Origin: Desulfobacter sp.
GTDB lineage: Bacteria; Desulfobacterota; Desulfobacteria; Desulfobacterales; Desulfobacteraceae
Direction: 5' to 3'
Assembly (NCBI GenBank): GCA_028768525.1
Contig: CP054837.1
Coordinates: 4,894,001 to 4,958,000 of the forward strand
Length of the DNA: 64,000 bases
Shown: piece after piece, positions 35,529 through 44,925 of the stretch
How positions within the stretch are numbered: the first letter of the stretch is position 1
Layout of the letters: every line of letters begins with the position of its first letter
Position numbers and translations under genes: made by a program
The notes under the pieces: model-generated
The model's database searches: none
Told to the model about the DNA's origin: nothing
Seen by the model: only the letters and a program-made list of their open reading frames with translations

Positions 35529-37466
35529 TTATTTTTCAAAATACGCCGGCGCTACCACGGCGCCCTCTGTTTCCTTGAGCCCCATAAGGTCCTGCTTCTG
35601 CCCGGCCAGGATATCGAAGATGGTTCCCGGGATCCCCTCTTCTTTGGCATAGGCCTTTTCCTGGAGTTCGATACGGCTGATGATATTTTCCGTGTACAGG
35701 GCAAACTGCTTGTCGTAAAGGCTTCTGGGGTATTCCTTGTCAATGATTTGCTTGAAAAGCAGCTTGAGGTCCTCGAATCTGGGCAGGTTGCCGATGGGGG
35801 TGCACAGGGATTTCATTTCTCCGTGGGCGTATCTTTCCAGCCAGGCCAGCCAGACCTTAACATCTTTTTTCTCTCCCAGAAGTTTGTCCGTGTCCCCGCC
35901 CCGGGCCCGGTCGGTGAGGAAATAGTTGAGACCGGCCATCACCGGTTTGTGTTCCCCGGCAATGGCGGGGTTGCCGAAAAATTTGAACTGGGCGTCCATG
36001 TAGTCCCCAAGGGCGCCGGGGATAAAGGGGGCATTGGCCCAGGGGGCGCGCTTGACGCCTGAGACGCCGACTTCAGTGGCCGTGGCGGCAGACACGATGC
36101 AGGCGCCGATGACCACGCCGGCGTCTGAGGTTTTGGCCACCCAGACGGGCGGCATGGTGTCGGCGTCCCGGCCGGAATAGGTAAATACACGGGTCAGCAC
36201 CCCGTCGGGATTTTCCGCTTCCGGGGAATAGTTGTCCAGGGAGGAGGAGACCAGGGTGCATCTTGAATTGGGATGGGACATGGGTACGGCTTTGCCATTA
36301 CCATCTTTTTTGCCTTCAAACCAGTCACCCTGGAAGTTGACACCCTTTGGGGGGTGGGGTTCCATGTTGCCCACCCAGTGGGGGGTCAGGTCTTCATCCA
36401 CAAGCACATTGGACCAGATCACTTCGTGGCCGGGCCGGCGCAGCACCTTCATGAGCAGGGGATCCCCTTCCTGGTTGACGTCCTCCACAATGCCGAAAAT
36501 GCCGTTTTCAGGATTAACGGACCGGATGCTGCCGTCTTCTGCGATCCACATCTGGGCCAGGTCGTCGCCAACGAATACGTTGCCGGCCATGGCCGTGGTG
36601 GTTTTGCCGCAGCCCGAGGGAGCGGCACCTGCGCACCATGTGGTCCGGCCGCCCGGGCCGTGGATGCCGGTGATAAACATGTGTTCGGAAAGTTCGGTTC
36701 CCCGGCCGGTGTATACGGCCTTGTCCACTGCAAAGCGGTGGTTGCCCTTTTTCAACAGCAGGGTGTTCCCGGCATAGGTGCATTTATAGGAATAGGTGGT
36801 CTGGTACTGCCGGTCCATGAACACCCGGGCATCGGGCAGGTCTTCGGTGCGGTTCAGGCCTTCGGAATGGACATTGGTGAAAAAATGCCCCTTGGCTTCC
36901 ACCTCGGCGTTGAAATCGGCAAAGGCGTTTCTGTAAAGCAGTTCTGCGCTGTGGGCCACATAGGCTGAGGAGGTGATCTCCAGGGCAGGGTTTGATACCG
37001 GTGCCCCCACAGGGCCCCTCATGTAAAAGCCCACGATCATGGTCATCCCTTCCATGATTCCGGCCATGCTGGACCGGATATCTTCCAGGGCCGTTTCCCT
37101 GTCCATGCGGTTGGCAAGGGAGGATACATGGTCTTCGGGGTTGGCAATATAAAAGGTCCGGTCAACGATCCGGCCCTGCTCGTCGGCCAGGTCAAAATGG
37201 ATGGTATGGTTGTCCATGGCAAGGGAGCGCTCTTCTCCCTTTTCCAGGGCCAGGCGTTTAATAAAGGCTTTGTCCTCGGCCGACCCGGTGTTGATATAGA
37301 CCCTGTCCGGGCCGCAGAGTGAAACGGCGTTGGCAATCCGTACCAGGATATCCGGGTTTTTGATCTGGGCGATCCTTTCTAAATGGGGTTCGTCCAGTTT
37401 CTCTTTGAACAGGTCAAGGGCTTGGGCTGGAGAATCGATTTTTCCGAGGGTGTTCAATACGTCCAT
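35529..37466 (-). CDS. pckG: phosphoenolpyruvate carboxykinase (GTP)
   Basis: About 645 residues, the length of the GTP-dependent enzyme. It interconverts oxaloacetate and phosphoenolpyruvate with GTP and CO2. Conserved blocks include NPEDHVSSLANRMDRE, YMRGPVGAP, the kinase loop AAPSGCGKTTTAM, VGDDLAQMW (metal site) and NPENGIFGIVEDVN. The loop usually reads FPSACGKTN in GTP-PEPCKs; here the Ala before CGKT is Gly and the residue after is Thr. I prefer the ATG at 37466 with GGAAAA upstream; a TTG at 37478 is also in frame. The enolase-superfamily gene follows. Confidence 0.9.
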   Translation of the reverse strand: MDVLNTLGKIDSPAQALDLFKEKLDEPHLERIAQIKNPDILVRIANAVSLCGPDRVYINTGSAEDKAFIKRLALEKGEERSLAMDNHTIHFDLADEQGRIVDRTFYIANPEDHVSSLANRMDRETALEDIRSSMAGIMEGMTMIVGFYMRGPVGAPVSNPALEITSSAYVAHSAELLYRNAFADFNAEVEAKGHFFTNVHSEGLNRTEDLPDARVFMDRQYQTTYSYKCTYAGNTLLLKKGNHRFAVDKAVYTGRGTELSEHMFITGIHGPGGRTTWCAGAAPSGCGKTTTAMAGNVFVGDDLAQMWIAEDGSIRSVNPENGIFGIVEDVNQEGDPLLMKVLRRPGHEVIWSNVLVDEDLTPHWVGNMEPHPPKGVNFQGDWFEGKKDGNGKAVPMSHPNSRCTLVSSSLDNYSPEAENPDGVLTRVFTYSGRDADTMPPVWVAKTSDAGVVIGACIVSAATATEVGVSGVKRAPWANAPFIPGALGDYMDAQFKFFGNPAIAGEHKPVMAGLNYFLTDRARGGDTDKLLGEKKDVKVWLAWLERYAHGEMKSLCTPIGNLPRFEDLKLLFKQIIDKEYPRSLYDKQFALYTENIISRIELQEKAYAKEEGIPGTIFDILAGQKQDLMGLKETEGAVVAPAYFEK

Positions 37467-37606
37467 TTTATTTTCCAAGATTTATATTGGGTTTACCTTA
37501 ATATTGTTGATTATTAACACGATTAATTATAAAATTTTCTTCTAACATTTAATCTGTAAAAATCAAATGGAATCTTGGAAAAAAGTGAAAAAACCTTGAT
37601 TTGCCT

Positions 37607-37645
37607 AAAAAGCGCCTGACTATTCTATAATGGCGCTTTTTTTTA
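37607..37645 (+). terminator. terminator-like hairpin in the leader region of the PHP gene
   Basis: AAAAAGCGCC, 15-base loop, GGCGCTTTTT and further T run (to 37644). It lies between the divergent genes pckG and PHP, 52 bases before the PHP start, where no upstream plus-strand gene needs a terminator. It may be an attenuator of the PHP transcript or the end of a small RNA starting in 37480-37600. Confidence 0.6.
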
Positions 37646-37696
37646 TTCTAAGATGAGAAATGGCGAAAATTACGGCCTAAAAAAGGAAAAGAAACA

Positions 37697-38620
37697 ATGG
37701 ATAAAACTATATTTGCGGATTTGCACAATCATACCACGGCCTCGGACGGGGATTTCTCTCCGGAAGACCTGGTGGAACGGGCAAAGGAAAAAGGACTGAG
37801 CGCACTGGGGATTACGGACCATGATACCCTGGATGGCCTCGGGGCAGGGGGCGCTGCCGCAGAGAGGGCCGGCATGGAGGTGATGCCCGGGGTGGAAATT
37901 TCCGTTCGGTTTAAACGGCGTTTTTTTACGGGCACCCTCCATGTGCTCGCCTATTTTGCACGTCACTGGCTTGCTGATACGGCCTTTTGCCGGCGGTTTC
38001 GCACCCTGTTGGCCGGAGGCCGGGGGGAAGGGCTGGTCCGGGCCAGAATCCAGAGGATAAACGAAATCTTCGGACCGGGGGGGCGCTCCCCGGTCCTTGG
38101 CCGAAACCTGGTGTTCGACGACATTGCCGCATATGCTTCCAATGCCTCCCGCCGGCATTTTGCCCTGGCGTTGTCAGAGCGTTTCGGGATCCGGGACAGG
38201 GCGGCTGTCAACCGGATCATCGGCAACGACAGTCCGGCCTACCTGCCTTCCGGGGTGGAACTGGAAGCCGTGGGGGATTTCATCAAAAGCGAACCGGTGG
38301 TGGCGGTTCTTGCCCATCCGGCGGCCGGGTCCTTTCCCGGGGACGGCCACTACAAAGAGGTACTGCCCCCGGTGGAAACCGTGGAACGGCTGCTGCCCGA
38401 ATTTCTGGCGGCCGGCGTCCAGGGGCTGGAGGTCTATTATCCCGGCCACACCCTGGAACACCAGGCTCTGCTCACCGCCTGGGCCCGGAAGTATGATCTC
38501 CTGGTGACAGGCGGTTCGGACTGCCATGATGCATCGCAACGGCCTCCCGGGGTCTGCGGTGTTCGGAAGGCCGATTATTTGCGATTGAAAGCGGCTGTGG
38601 AAGAATGCGTTGCAAAATGA
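37697..38620 (+). CDS. PHP-domain phosphoesterase (YciV/RNase AM-like)
   Basis: A 307-residue PHP protein. The metal-binding motifs are FADLHNHTTASDG, ITDHDTLDG, MPGVEIS, VLAHPAA and GGSDCHD. The overall layout is that of YciV/TrpH proteins, which remove nucleotides or phosphates from short nucleic acids or 3',5'-bisphosphates. Its stop is immediately upstream of the PocR-like GGDEF gene region (57 bases to its ATG), and the two may be co-transcribed. Confidence 0.85.
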   Translation: MDKTIFADLHNHTTASDGDFSPEDLVERAKEKGLSALGITDHDTLDGLGAGGAAAERAGMEVMPGVEISVRFKRRFFTGTLHVLAYFARHWLADTAFCRRFRTLLAGGRGEGLVRARIQRINEIFGPGGRSPVLGRNLVFDDIAAYASNASRRHFALALSERFGIRDRAAVNRIIGNDSPAYLPSGVELEAVGDFIKSEPVVAVLAHPAAGSFPGDGHYKEVLPPVETVERLLPEFLAAGVQGLEVYYPGHTLEHQALLTAWARKYDLLVTGGSDCHDASQRPPGVCGVRKADYLRLKAAVEECVAK

Positions 38621-38677
38621 TTGTATTATAATGGTTTAAATGATATTTATCTGCCCGGAATTAAAGAGAAAATAAAT

Positions 38678-40123
38678 ATGACCCAGGTGGATGCACCAAT
38701 GAATGTGGCGGCGTTTTTAAACCAAATGGATTTCGATCGGCTGAAGCCGGTGCTGGACTATATTGCCTTTTCCTTGAAAACCTCTGTTTTTCTTGTGGGC
38801 GAAGCGGCCGGGGATATCCTTTATGAAGCCTCCCAAAGCGGCGGGGGAGAGGGGAGGGCGCCCGGGGCAAGAGAGGAAATAGAGAGATGCATCCGGGACG
38901 CCCGGCGTGAACATGGGGTAAATATCCACACCTGCAGCCAGAATTTGAAGATCGTTCCTTTTCCCCTGGAGGTTAACGAAACCGTGATCGCCTGGATTGT
39001 CATCGGCCCCATTTATATTGCCGACGCCTTGGGCCATCCGCTGCAAAAAACGGGGGCCAAGATCCCGGTGATGACCCGGGAGGCCCTGGATTGCGAGATT
39101 CGGCGGATCAAGCCCATCACAGAATCCGTCATGGCCCTGATGCACGATAAGCTGGTGCTCCAAGAGAGCAAAGCACTTGTGGATGCCTCCTATGCCAGGC
39201 AGAAACGCATTGAGGGGGAATTGGAAAATACCGTTGATGAACTGGCCACCATATTTGAGAACAGCCAGGTGGGGATTATGTACCTGCAGGGGGGACGGTA
39301 TCTGGCAAAGGGGAACCAGCGCCTGGCAGACATTCTGGGATGGCAGAATCCGGCGGAGATGGCCGGGATCAGTATGAGAAAGCTCCATACATCCGAGGAG
39401 ACCTTCAGGGAGTTCGGGGAAAAGTATTTCAATGCCCTGGCCCATGGGATCCAGATCCATATAGAATACCAACTGGCCCGGAAAAATGGAGAACCGGTCT
39501 GGTGCATGATTTCGGGCAAGGCCGTGGACAGGCATCGGCCTGCGGATCTGGCCCGGGGGGTGATATGGATCATAGATGATATTTCAAAGCAAAAAGCCTA
39601 TGAAACAGACTTGAAGCGCTTGTCCGTTACCGATTACCTGACCGGGCTGTTCAACCGTGCGGGATTTGAAACGGCCTTTGAAATTGAAATAAAGCGGGCG
39701 CAACGGTTTCAACAGCCCCTTGCCATGCTGTTAATGGATATAGATTATTTTAAATCGGTGAACGATACCTACGGCCATGACGCCGGAGATATGGTGTTGG
39801 AAACAATCGGGGCGCTGCTGACAGAATCGTTCCGGGAGATTGATACCATTGCCAGGGTCGGGGGGGAGGAGTTTACCGCCCTGCTGCCGGCTACCGACGA
39901 GAAGGAGGCCTTTAAGGCTGCGGAACGGTTCAGGCAGGCGGTGAGCCGGACCTGCAAAGTGTTCAAGGGAAAGGACATCCGGTTTACGGTGAGCACGGGC
40001 GTAGCCGTTTACAACGCCGGTGAAAGGTTTGCAGACGTTTACCGGCGGGCGGACCGCGCTCTGTATGCGGCTAAAGATGCCGGGCGGAACGCAACAATGG
40101 TCTATTCGGATATCATCCGCTAA
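38678..40123 (+). CDS. diguanylate cyclase with PocR-like and PAS sensor domains
   Basis: A 481-residue cytoplasmic protein from the ATG at 38678. An N-terminal domain of about 160 residues (DRLKPVLDYIAFSLKTSVFLV, CIRDARREHGVNIHTCSQNLKIVPFPLEVNE, IGPIY) resembles the PocR ligand-binding family with its spaced Cys. A coiled linker is followed by a PAS domain (about 210-325: IFENSQVGIMYLQGG) and a GGDEF domain with intact VGGEEFTAL and an RxxD inhibitory site (REID). It should make cyclic di-GMP in response to a small molecule or redox change. Its last four bases overlap the end of the convergent binding-protein gene. Confidence 0.82.
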   Translation: MTQVDAPMNVAAFLNQMDFDRLKPVLDYIAFSLKTSVFLVGEAAGDILYEASQSGGGEGRAPGAREEIERCIRDARREHGVNIHTCSQNLKIVPFPLEVNETVIAWIVIGPIYIADALGHPLQKTGAKIPVMTREALDCEIRRIKPITESVMALMHDKLVLQESKALVDASYARQKRIEGELENTVDELATIFENSQVGIMYLQGGRYLAKGNQRLADILGWQNPAEMAGISMRKLHTSEETFREFGEKYFNALAHGIQIHIEYQLARKNGEPVWCMISGKAVDRHRPADLARGVIWIIDDISKQKAYETDLKRLSVTDYLTGLFNRAGFETAFEIEIKRAQRFQQPLAMLLMDIDYFKSVNDTYGHDAGDMVLETIGALLTESFREIDTIARVGGEEFTALLPATDEKEAFKAAERFRQAVSRTCKVFKGKDIRFTVSTGVAVYNAGERFADVYRRADRALYAAKDAGRNATMVYSDIIR

Positions 40124-40878
40124 TGGAAATATTTGAAGAGTATTCTCTGGATAACCCCTTCTTCTTTAATCTGGCGGATCACCCGGTCCAGATCAGGCTT
40201 GATCCGGGTGGCGGGAGACCGCTTCGACAGGCCGATATAAAGGTCCACGGCATTTGAGGGCCTGTAAATCGCCTTTTCAAATTTATTTTGAATCCCTGCG
40301 GTCTTGATATGGTAGTCCACCTGGCAATCGGTTCCGATGATCAGATCCAGGCGGCCGCTGTCCAGCATTTTGAGCAGCTGGAGTTCACGGGTGACTTTGT
40401 GCTTATCCAGTCTTTCATCTGTATCAAATGGAAGAAAATAGGCAGAATCAACCACGTAGCCAATTTTAAAATTGTAAAGATCATCATAGGTCCGGACCAG
40501 GTGGCCCTTCCCTTTTTGGGCGTAAAATACTGATGAGCACCCTGAGTAATAGGGCGGGTCGGTGTACAGAATATAAACCTCCCGTTCCTCTCTTTTGGCC
40601 ACTCCGGTGATAATGTCAATTTCACCTTCCTTCATTAAGCGAAGGGCCCTTATCCATGGCACTTTTTTGAATTTGAATTTTATGGGGAGCCGTTTTTCTA
40701 TCTCTTTGCACAGATCCACGTCAATGCCTGAAAATTCGCCGTTCTGGATAATTCTAAACGGGGGCCACCCATCCGTCCCGATGACGAATTCGTCTGCCAG
40801 GCAGGTGGCGAAACCTGACAGATTCAGTAGCAGCAGGATGCCCCATGTCATTGTCACTGAAATCTTGACAAGTTTCAT
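40120..40878 (-). CDS. periplasmic solute-binding protein, family 3
   Basis: A 252-residue exported protein. The ATG at 40878 follows AGGACGG and gives a signal peptide (MTWGILLLLNLSGFATCLAD). The mature part starts FVIGTDGWPPFRI and contains EFSGIDVDLCKEIEKRL, the family-3 amino-acid-binding signature, with IITGVAKREER and DLIIGTDCQVDYHI in the second lobe. No transport genes adjoin it. Like the binding protein at 16739 it sits next to a GGDEF gene, here in convergent orientation. The ligand is unknown. Confidence 0.82.
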   Translation of the reverse strand: MKLVKISVTMTWGILLLLNLSGFATCLADEFVIGTDGWPPFRIIQNGEFSGIDVDLCKEIEKRLPIKFKFKKVPWIRALRLMKEGEIDIITGVAKREEREVYILYTDPPYYSGCSSVFYAQKGKGHLVRTYDDLYNFKIGYVVDSAYFLPFDTDERLDKHKVTRELQLLKMLDSGRLDLIIGTDCQVDYHIKTAGIQNKFEKAIYRPSNAVDLYIGLSKRSPATRIKPDLDRVIRQIKEEGVIQRILFKYFH

Positions 40879-40983
40879 GTGAGACCGTCCTAAACAATAA
40901 TTGTCTAATGATTTGAAAATATTTAACAACAGTATATCCCCATACCATTGTCAAAAGCAAGTCCGGAGTTGGCCGAGGTCGGC

Positions 40984-41020
40984 CCTCCCGGCATCCCCAG
41001 CGCCGGGAGGGGCGCTGGGG
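40984..41020 (-). terminator. alternative hairpins downstream of copA
   Basis: CCTCCCGGC pairs with GCCGGGAGG (40984-41010), while CCCCAGCGCC pairs with GGCGCTGGGG (40995-41020). The two share bases and cannot form together. No T run follows, so rho-independent termination is uncertain. Confidence 0.45.
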
Positions 41021-41042
41021 GAGGATGCTGGGGGGATGGGAT

Positions 41043-43514
41043 TCAGTCCATCAGCTTTTTTTCAAACCGTTTGAGCAGCAAAGAGTTGCCCACCACGGAC
41101 AGGGAGGACATCCACATGGCGATCCCTGCAAGTTCCGGCTTCAGGGTCAGCCCGACGCTGAAATAAAAGGCGCCGGCCGCCACCGGAATCATGGCCAGAT
41201 TATAGAAAAAGGCCCAGAAAAAATTGCGCTTGATGGTTTTCAGGGTCTGCCGGCCCAGGCGGATGGCCCGTTCCACATCCAGAAGGCTGTTTTTCACCAG
41301 TACCACATCTCCGGTTTCCTTGGCCACGTCCGTGCCCGATCCGATGGCAATGCCGATGTCCGCGCAGGCCAGGGCCGGGGCATCGTTGATCCCGTCCCCC
41401 ACCATGGCAACTTTAAGGCCTTTTTGTTGCCATTCTTTCACGGTGTTTATTTTGTCCTCGGGCAGGACTTCGGCGGCCACCCGCTCAATGCCCACGGCCT
41501 TTGCCGTGGCCAGGGCCGCAGCACGGTTGTCCCCTGAAATGAGCCCGGTTTTGATGCCGGACCGGTGGAGCCGCTCAATGGCCTGCCTTGAGTCCGGCTT
41601 GACCACATCGGCCAGGCCGATGATGCCCTTCACCTCCCGGTCCAGGGAGATATAAATGGTGGTCTTACCCTCCTGGGACAGTTCTTTGCCCTTTGCTTTC
41701 AGGGGGGCGGACATGCGATCTCCGTCCATCAGCTTAATGTTGCCGGCTTTCAGAAGGGCGCCGTCTAATATGCCCTGGACACCGTGGCCGGATATCTCTT
41801 TGGCCTCTGTGACCGGCCGGATGGGCGTTTCTTCCTTCTGGGCAAGATGAATGACCGGAAGGGCAAGGGGGTGGGTGGAATGGGTTTCAGCACCGGCGGC
41901 CATGGCCAGGAGGTCGGAGCGGGACACCCCTTCAGCCGGGAAAATATCCGTGACCTCGGGCTTGCCCTGGGTGAGGGTCCCGGTTTTATCAAAGAGAACC
42001 ATGTCCAGTGTGGAAATATGTTCCAGCACCGATCCCTTTTTGAACAGAATCCCCCGGGTCAGGCCCACGCCGGAGCCCACCATAATGGCCGTGGGGGTGG
42101 CCAGGCCCAGGGCGCAGGGGCAGGCAATGACCAGTACGGCGATCATCCGTTCAAAGGCAAAGAGAAAGGGGGAGGTGTCCCCGCCGCCGGGCAGGCCGGC
42201 CATGAGATACCAATACCCGAAAGTGGCCAGGGCCACAGCCACCACCACCGGGACAAAGACGTTTGAGGCGGCGTCTGCCAGGCGCTGGATCGGGGCCTTG
42301 TCCGCCTGGGCATCTTCAACCATTTTAATGATACCGGCCAGTACCGTATCATTCCCGGTCTTGGCGGTTTTTACCAAAATGGTGCCCGACTGGTTGATGG
42401 TGGCACCGGTAACGGACTGTCCGGGGGATTTATGGACGGGAAAGGATTCTCCGGTGAGCATGGATTCATCCACCTGGGTTTCCCCTTCAAGGATTTCCCC
42501 GTCCACCGGAATTTTCTCTCCTGCCAGCACCCTGACGGTATCGCCGACCTCCACCATGGAGGAAGGCAGGATGTGTTCTTTATTGTTTTTAATCACCCGG
42601 GCTGTATCCGCATTCAGGGCCAGCAGTTCTTTTAGAGCCTGGCCGGTCCTCCCTTTGGCGTTGGCCTCCAGCATTTTTCCCACCATGATAAAGGTGATGA
42701 GCATGGCAGAGCTGTCAAAGAACACCGGCCTGTCCGGGTCAATGAAAAACAGGGAAAATAGGCTGTAGAAATAGGCGGCCGATATCCCCAGGGAGATCAG
42801 GACATCCATGTTGGCCGTGCGGTTTTTCAACGAATACCAGGCCCCTTCATAAAAGGCCAGGCCCGAGACAAACTGGACCAGGGAAGCCATGGCGAACATG
42901 ATATAATGGGTGGTCGCCATATCAAAGAGTTTAAGGTGCATGATCCCCATCATGGGCAGGGTAAGCCCCAGGGCAAAGAAAAATCTGAATTTTTCCTTTG
43001 CCGCCGTTGCGGTCCCGTTGTCCTGCCCCAGGGTGGCCGAATAGCCTGCCCGGCGGACAATATCAAGAACCCCCTCCTCATCCAGGACATCCGGGTCATA
43101 GGTGACAAACCCTTTTTCAAGGGGCAGATTGATGGTGGTGGCTGTCACCCCGTCGGCTTTTTTGAATGCCTTTTCAATGGCCAGCGAGCAATTGGCGCAG
43201 CTCATGCCCTGGATGCTGAAGGAGATGTCACAGTGTTTTTTTCCGTCGATTTTGGGCGTCGATTCTACGGGTTCTTCATCTTCCGCCTCACCTTCCGCTG
43301 TCTGGGGCGTCAGAAAATATCCTTCCTCAAGTATAACGGCATTGATTTCTTCGGTACCGGTTTCCCCTGCATCCAGAGTCATTGACACCTGTTCCTGTTC
43401 AAAGGAGGCGTTAACACCGGATACCCCTGGAAGTTTTTCCAGGGCCGTGGATACGGCGCGTTCGCAGTGGGGGCACATCATTCCGTACACCTTTAATTCA
43501 TAGGGGGTGCTCAT
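41043..43514 (-). CDS. copA: copper-translocating P1B-type ATPase
   Basis: An 823-residue heavy-metal P-type ATPase. Two N-terminal metal-binding domains carry GMMCPHC (about 11-17) and GMSCANC (about 103-109); the membrane part has the transport motif CPC in VIACPCALGLATP, the phosphorylation site DKTGTLTQG, the TGES phosphatase loop and GDGINDAPAL. The CPC motif with conserved Asn/Tyr/Met of the last helices identifies Cu(I) export. It is the third gene of csoR-copZ-copA, 30 bases after copZ. Expression is expected to be released from CsoR by copper. Confidence 0.93.
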   Translation of the reverse strand: MSTPYELKVYGMMCPHCERAVSTALEKLPGVSGVNASFEQEQVSMTLDAGETGTEEINAVILEEGYFLTPQTAEGEAEDEEPVESTPKIDGKKHCDISFSIQGMSCANCSLAIEKAFKKADGVTATTINLPLEKGFVTYDPDVLDEEGVLDIVRRAGYSATLGQDNGTATAAKEKFRFFFALGLTLPMMGIMHLKLFDMATTHYIMFAMASLVQFVSGLAFYEGAWYSLKNRTANMDVLISLGISAAYFYSLFSLFFIDPDRPVFFDSSAMLITFIMVGKMLEANAKGRTGQALKELLALNADTARVIKNNKEHILPSSMVEVGDTVRVLAGEKIPVDGEILEGETQVDESMLTGESFPVHKSPGQSVTGATINQSGTILVKTAKTGNDTVLAGIIKMVEDAQADKAPIQRLADAASNVFVPVVVAVALATFGYWYLMAGLPGGGDTSPFLFAFERMIAVLVIACPCALGLATPTAIMVGSGVGLTRGILFKKGSVLEHISTLDMVLFDKTGTLTQGKPEVTDIFPAEGVSRSDLLAMAAGAETHSTHPLALPVIHLAQKEETPIRPVTEAKEISGHGVQGILDGALLKAGNIKLMDGDRMSAPLKAKGKELSQEGKTTIYISLDREVKGIIGLADVVKPDSRQAIERLHRSGIKTGLISGDNRAAALATAKAVGIERVAAEVLPEDKINTVKEWQQKGLKVAMVGDGINDAPALACADIGIAIGSGTDVAKETGDVVLVKNSLLDVERAIRLGRQTLKTIKRNFFWAFFYNLAMIPVAAGAFYFSVGLTLKPELAGIAMWMSSLSVVGNSLLLKRFEKKLMD

Positions 43515-43544
43515 TTGCTTTTCTCCAAAAAATCCTGCGGGGAA

Positions 43545-43745
43545 TTATTTTTCAGTGGCCGTAAAGCCGAAATCCTTGATTGCTTTTATGGCCGTGTCCA
43601 TGTCAAACCGATCGCCCGGGGTGAACCTGGCCTCTTTGGCGTCCAGATCCACATCTACATTGGTGGCAATGGTTTCCAGGTATTTTTTGACCCGGCCCAC
43701 ACAATGCATGCATGACATGCCTTCAATGTTCAGTTTTTTCTCCAT
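43545..43745 (-). CDS. copZ: copper chaperone (CopZ-like HMA domain)
   Basis: A 66-residue single heavy-metal-associated domain with the metal motif GMSCMHC at about residues 9-15. CopZ carries Cu(I) to the ATPase and regulator. GGAGAGATACC lies before the ATG, 12 bases after csoR. The protein is shorter than the copA domains but aligns with them. Confidence 0.88.
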   Translation of the reverse strand: MEKKLNIEGMSCMHCVGRVKKYLETIATNVDVDLDAKEARFTPGDRFDMDTAIKAIKDFGFTATEK

Positions 43746-43757
43746 GGTATCTCTCCT

Positions 43758-44030
43758 TTATTTTTTGCTGTACTTGTACACCGTTTCTATGAGTTCGTTG
43801 ATTTTTTCCTGGCCCTGGCCCTGTTGTATTGCCGTGGTGACACAGGATTCCACATGGCGCTTCATGATGATTTTTGCCACGCCGTTCAGGGCCTTTTCCG
43901 CCGCCGTGATCTGGTTGATGATATCAATGCAGTACTTTTCATTATCCACCATCTTGGCAATGCCCCTGACCTGGCCTTCAATCCGTTTCAGCCTTGCCGA
44001 AGCCTCTTTTTTGACCTGTTCGTTTATCAT
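43758..44030 (-). CDS. csoR: CsoR-family copper-sensing repressor
   Basis: A 90-residue all-helical DUF156 protein: ARLKRIEGQVRGI at the N-terminus, the first metal Cys in YCIDI, and His and Cys in the HVESC motif, the C-H-C set that binds Cu(I) in CsoR. The close copZ and copA genes support copper rather than nickel or formaldehyde sensing. GGAGGATGA precedes the ATG. It should repress its own operon by binding the palindrome at 44051-44067. Confidence 0.9.
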   Translation of the reverse strand: MINEQVKKEASARLKRIEGQVRGIAKMVDNEKYCIDIINQITAAEKALNGVAKIIMKRHVESCVTTAIQQGQGQEKINELIETVYKYSKK

Positions 44031-44050
44031 TCATCCTCCTTGGTTATACA

Positions 44051-44067
44051 ATACCCCCGTAGGGTAT
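44051..44067 (-). promoter_or_regulatory. CsoR operator in the csoR-copZ-copA promoter
   Basis: ATACCC-CCGTA-GGGTAT, an inverted repeat with GC-rich core of the form bound by CsoR/RcnR repressors. Upstream on the minus strand, TTGACT at 44095-44100 and TATATT 16 bases later make a plausible promoter, placing the operator just past the start region. Confidence 0.75.
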
Positions 44068-44317
44068 AAAAGAATATATATCCCTCCTCGGTTAAGTCAA
44101 TATCCCGACAAATATTTTTAAGGTTTCAGATTAAATTTATCATTTTTACCTTGTGTCAGAAGAAGCAATGAAGGCGCTTTGGGCCAGGCGCGTATAAAAC
44201 CAACGGTCCATATGAATTATCGTAATTTAATGAATTATATTCATTGATTTTTATATACATACATGCTTTAAATCGGAAATGATTTTAACCTTAGGGGGAA
44301 TGAGGAGGACAGTAAGT

Positions 44318-44746
44318 ATGATTGGAATGATCAAAAAGTCGGTTTTCGTTTCTGCGGTACTGATGGCAATTGGGGGAACTGCATGGGGAGGGTGGTTTTC
44401 GTTTGAGCCGAATATTCTGATTGTGGACGGGACGCCAGTGGCCAGAGAGTTCGAGGATATTCAAAAGGAGACCACATACCTGGAAAAAGGGGATACAGCC
44501 ATGGCTGAACAGCTGGTGCGGGATTCTAGGGTTATTATCATCGATAGTCAAAAATATGATAACCGGGTGGAGTATGTTAAGTACAAGGAACAGGGCAACA
44601 GTGTCTTTGTGCTGGTGAAAGATGAAAGCGGCAGCAAAATGTGGGCGAACATGATTGGCCTTGCCTGCAAGGGGAATGGCGGGAGTGAACGGCCTGTCAG
44701 CAAGGAGGATCTTGCCAAGGGGAAATTAACGCCTTTGGCAGACTAA
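44318..44746 (+). CDS. secreted protein of unknown function
   Basis: A 142-residue protein. I chose the ATG at 44318 because AGGAGG lies 9 bases upstream; an in-frame ATG at 44279 and another at 44327 exist. The signal peptide (SVFVSAVLMAIGGTAWGG) is followed by GWFSFEPNILIVDGTPV and no motif I recognise; there is one Cys near the C-terminus. A perfect palindrome AATGAATTATATTCATT at 44229-44245 lies upstream and could be an operator. Divergent from the copper operon but with no evidence for a copper role. Confidence 0.6.
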   Translation: MIGMIKKSVFVSAVLMAIGGTAWGGWFSFEPNILIVDGTPVAREFEDIQKETTYLEKGDTAMAEQLVRDSRVIIIDSQKYDNRVEYVKYKEQGNSVFVLVKDESGSKMWANMIGLACKGNGGSERPVSKEDLAKGKLTPLAD

Positions 44747-44925
44747 GGTGGTTAACTTGAGAATCGCCGGCAAGGGCCGGCAAGGAAAAACGCGTCTGTT
44801 ACCTGATAATTCCCGGAAATTGGAAGGCGTGTGCCGGCCCTGGGAAATAAACTTAAATCTTTAACAAATTTAATTTTTAATTTTTGCCACACTGCCGCCC
44901 CCTTGTTCAGACCGGGCAAAGGGGA

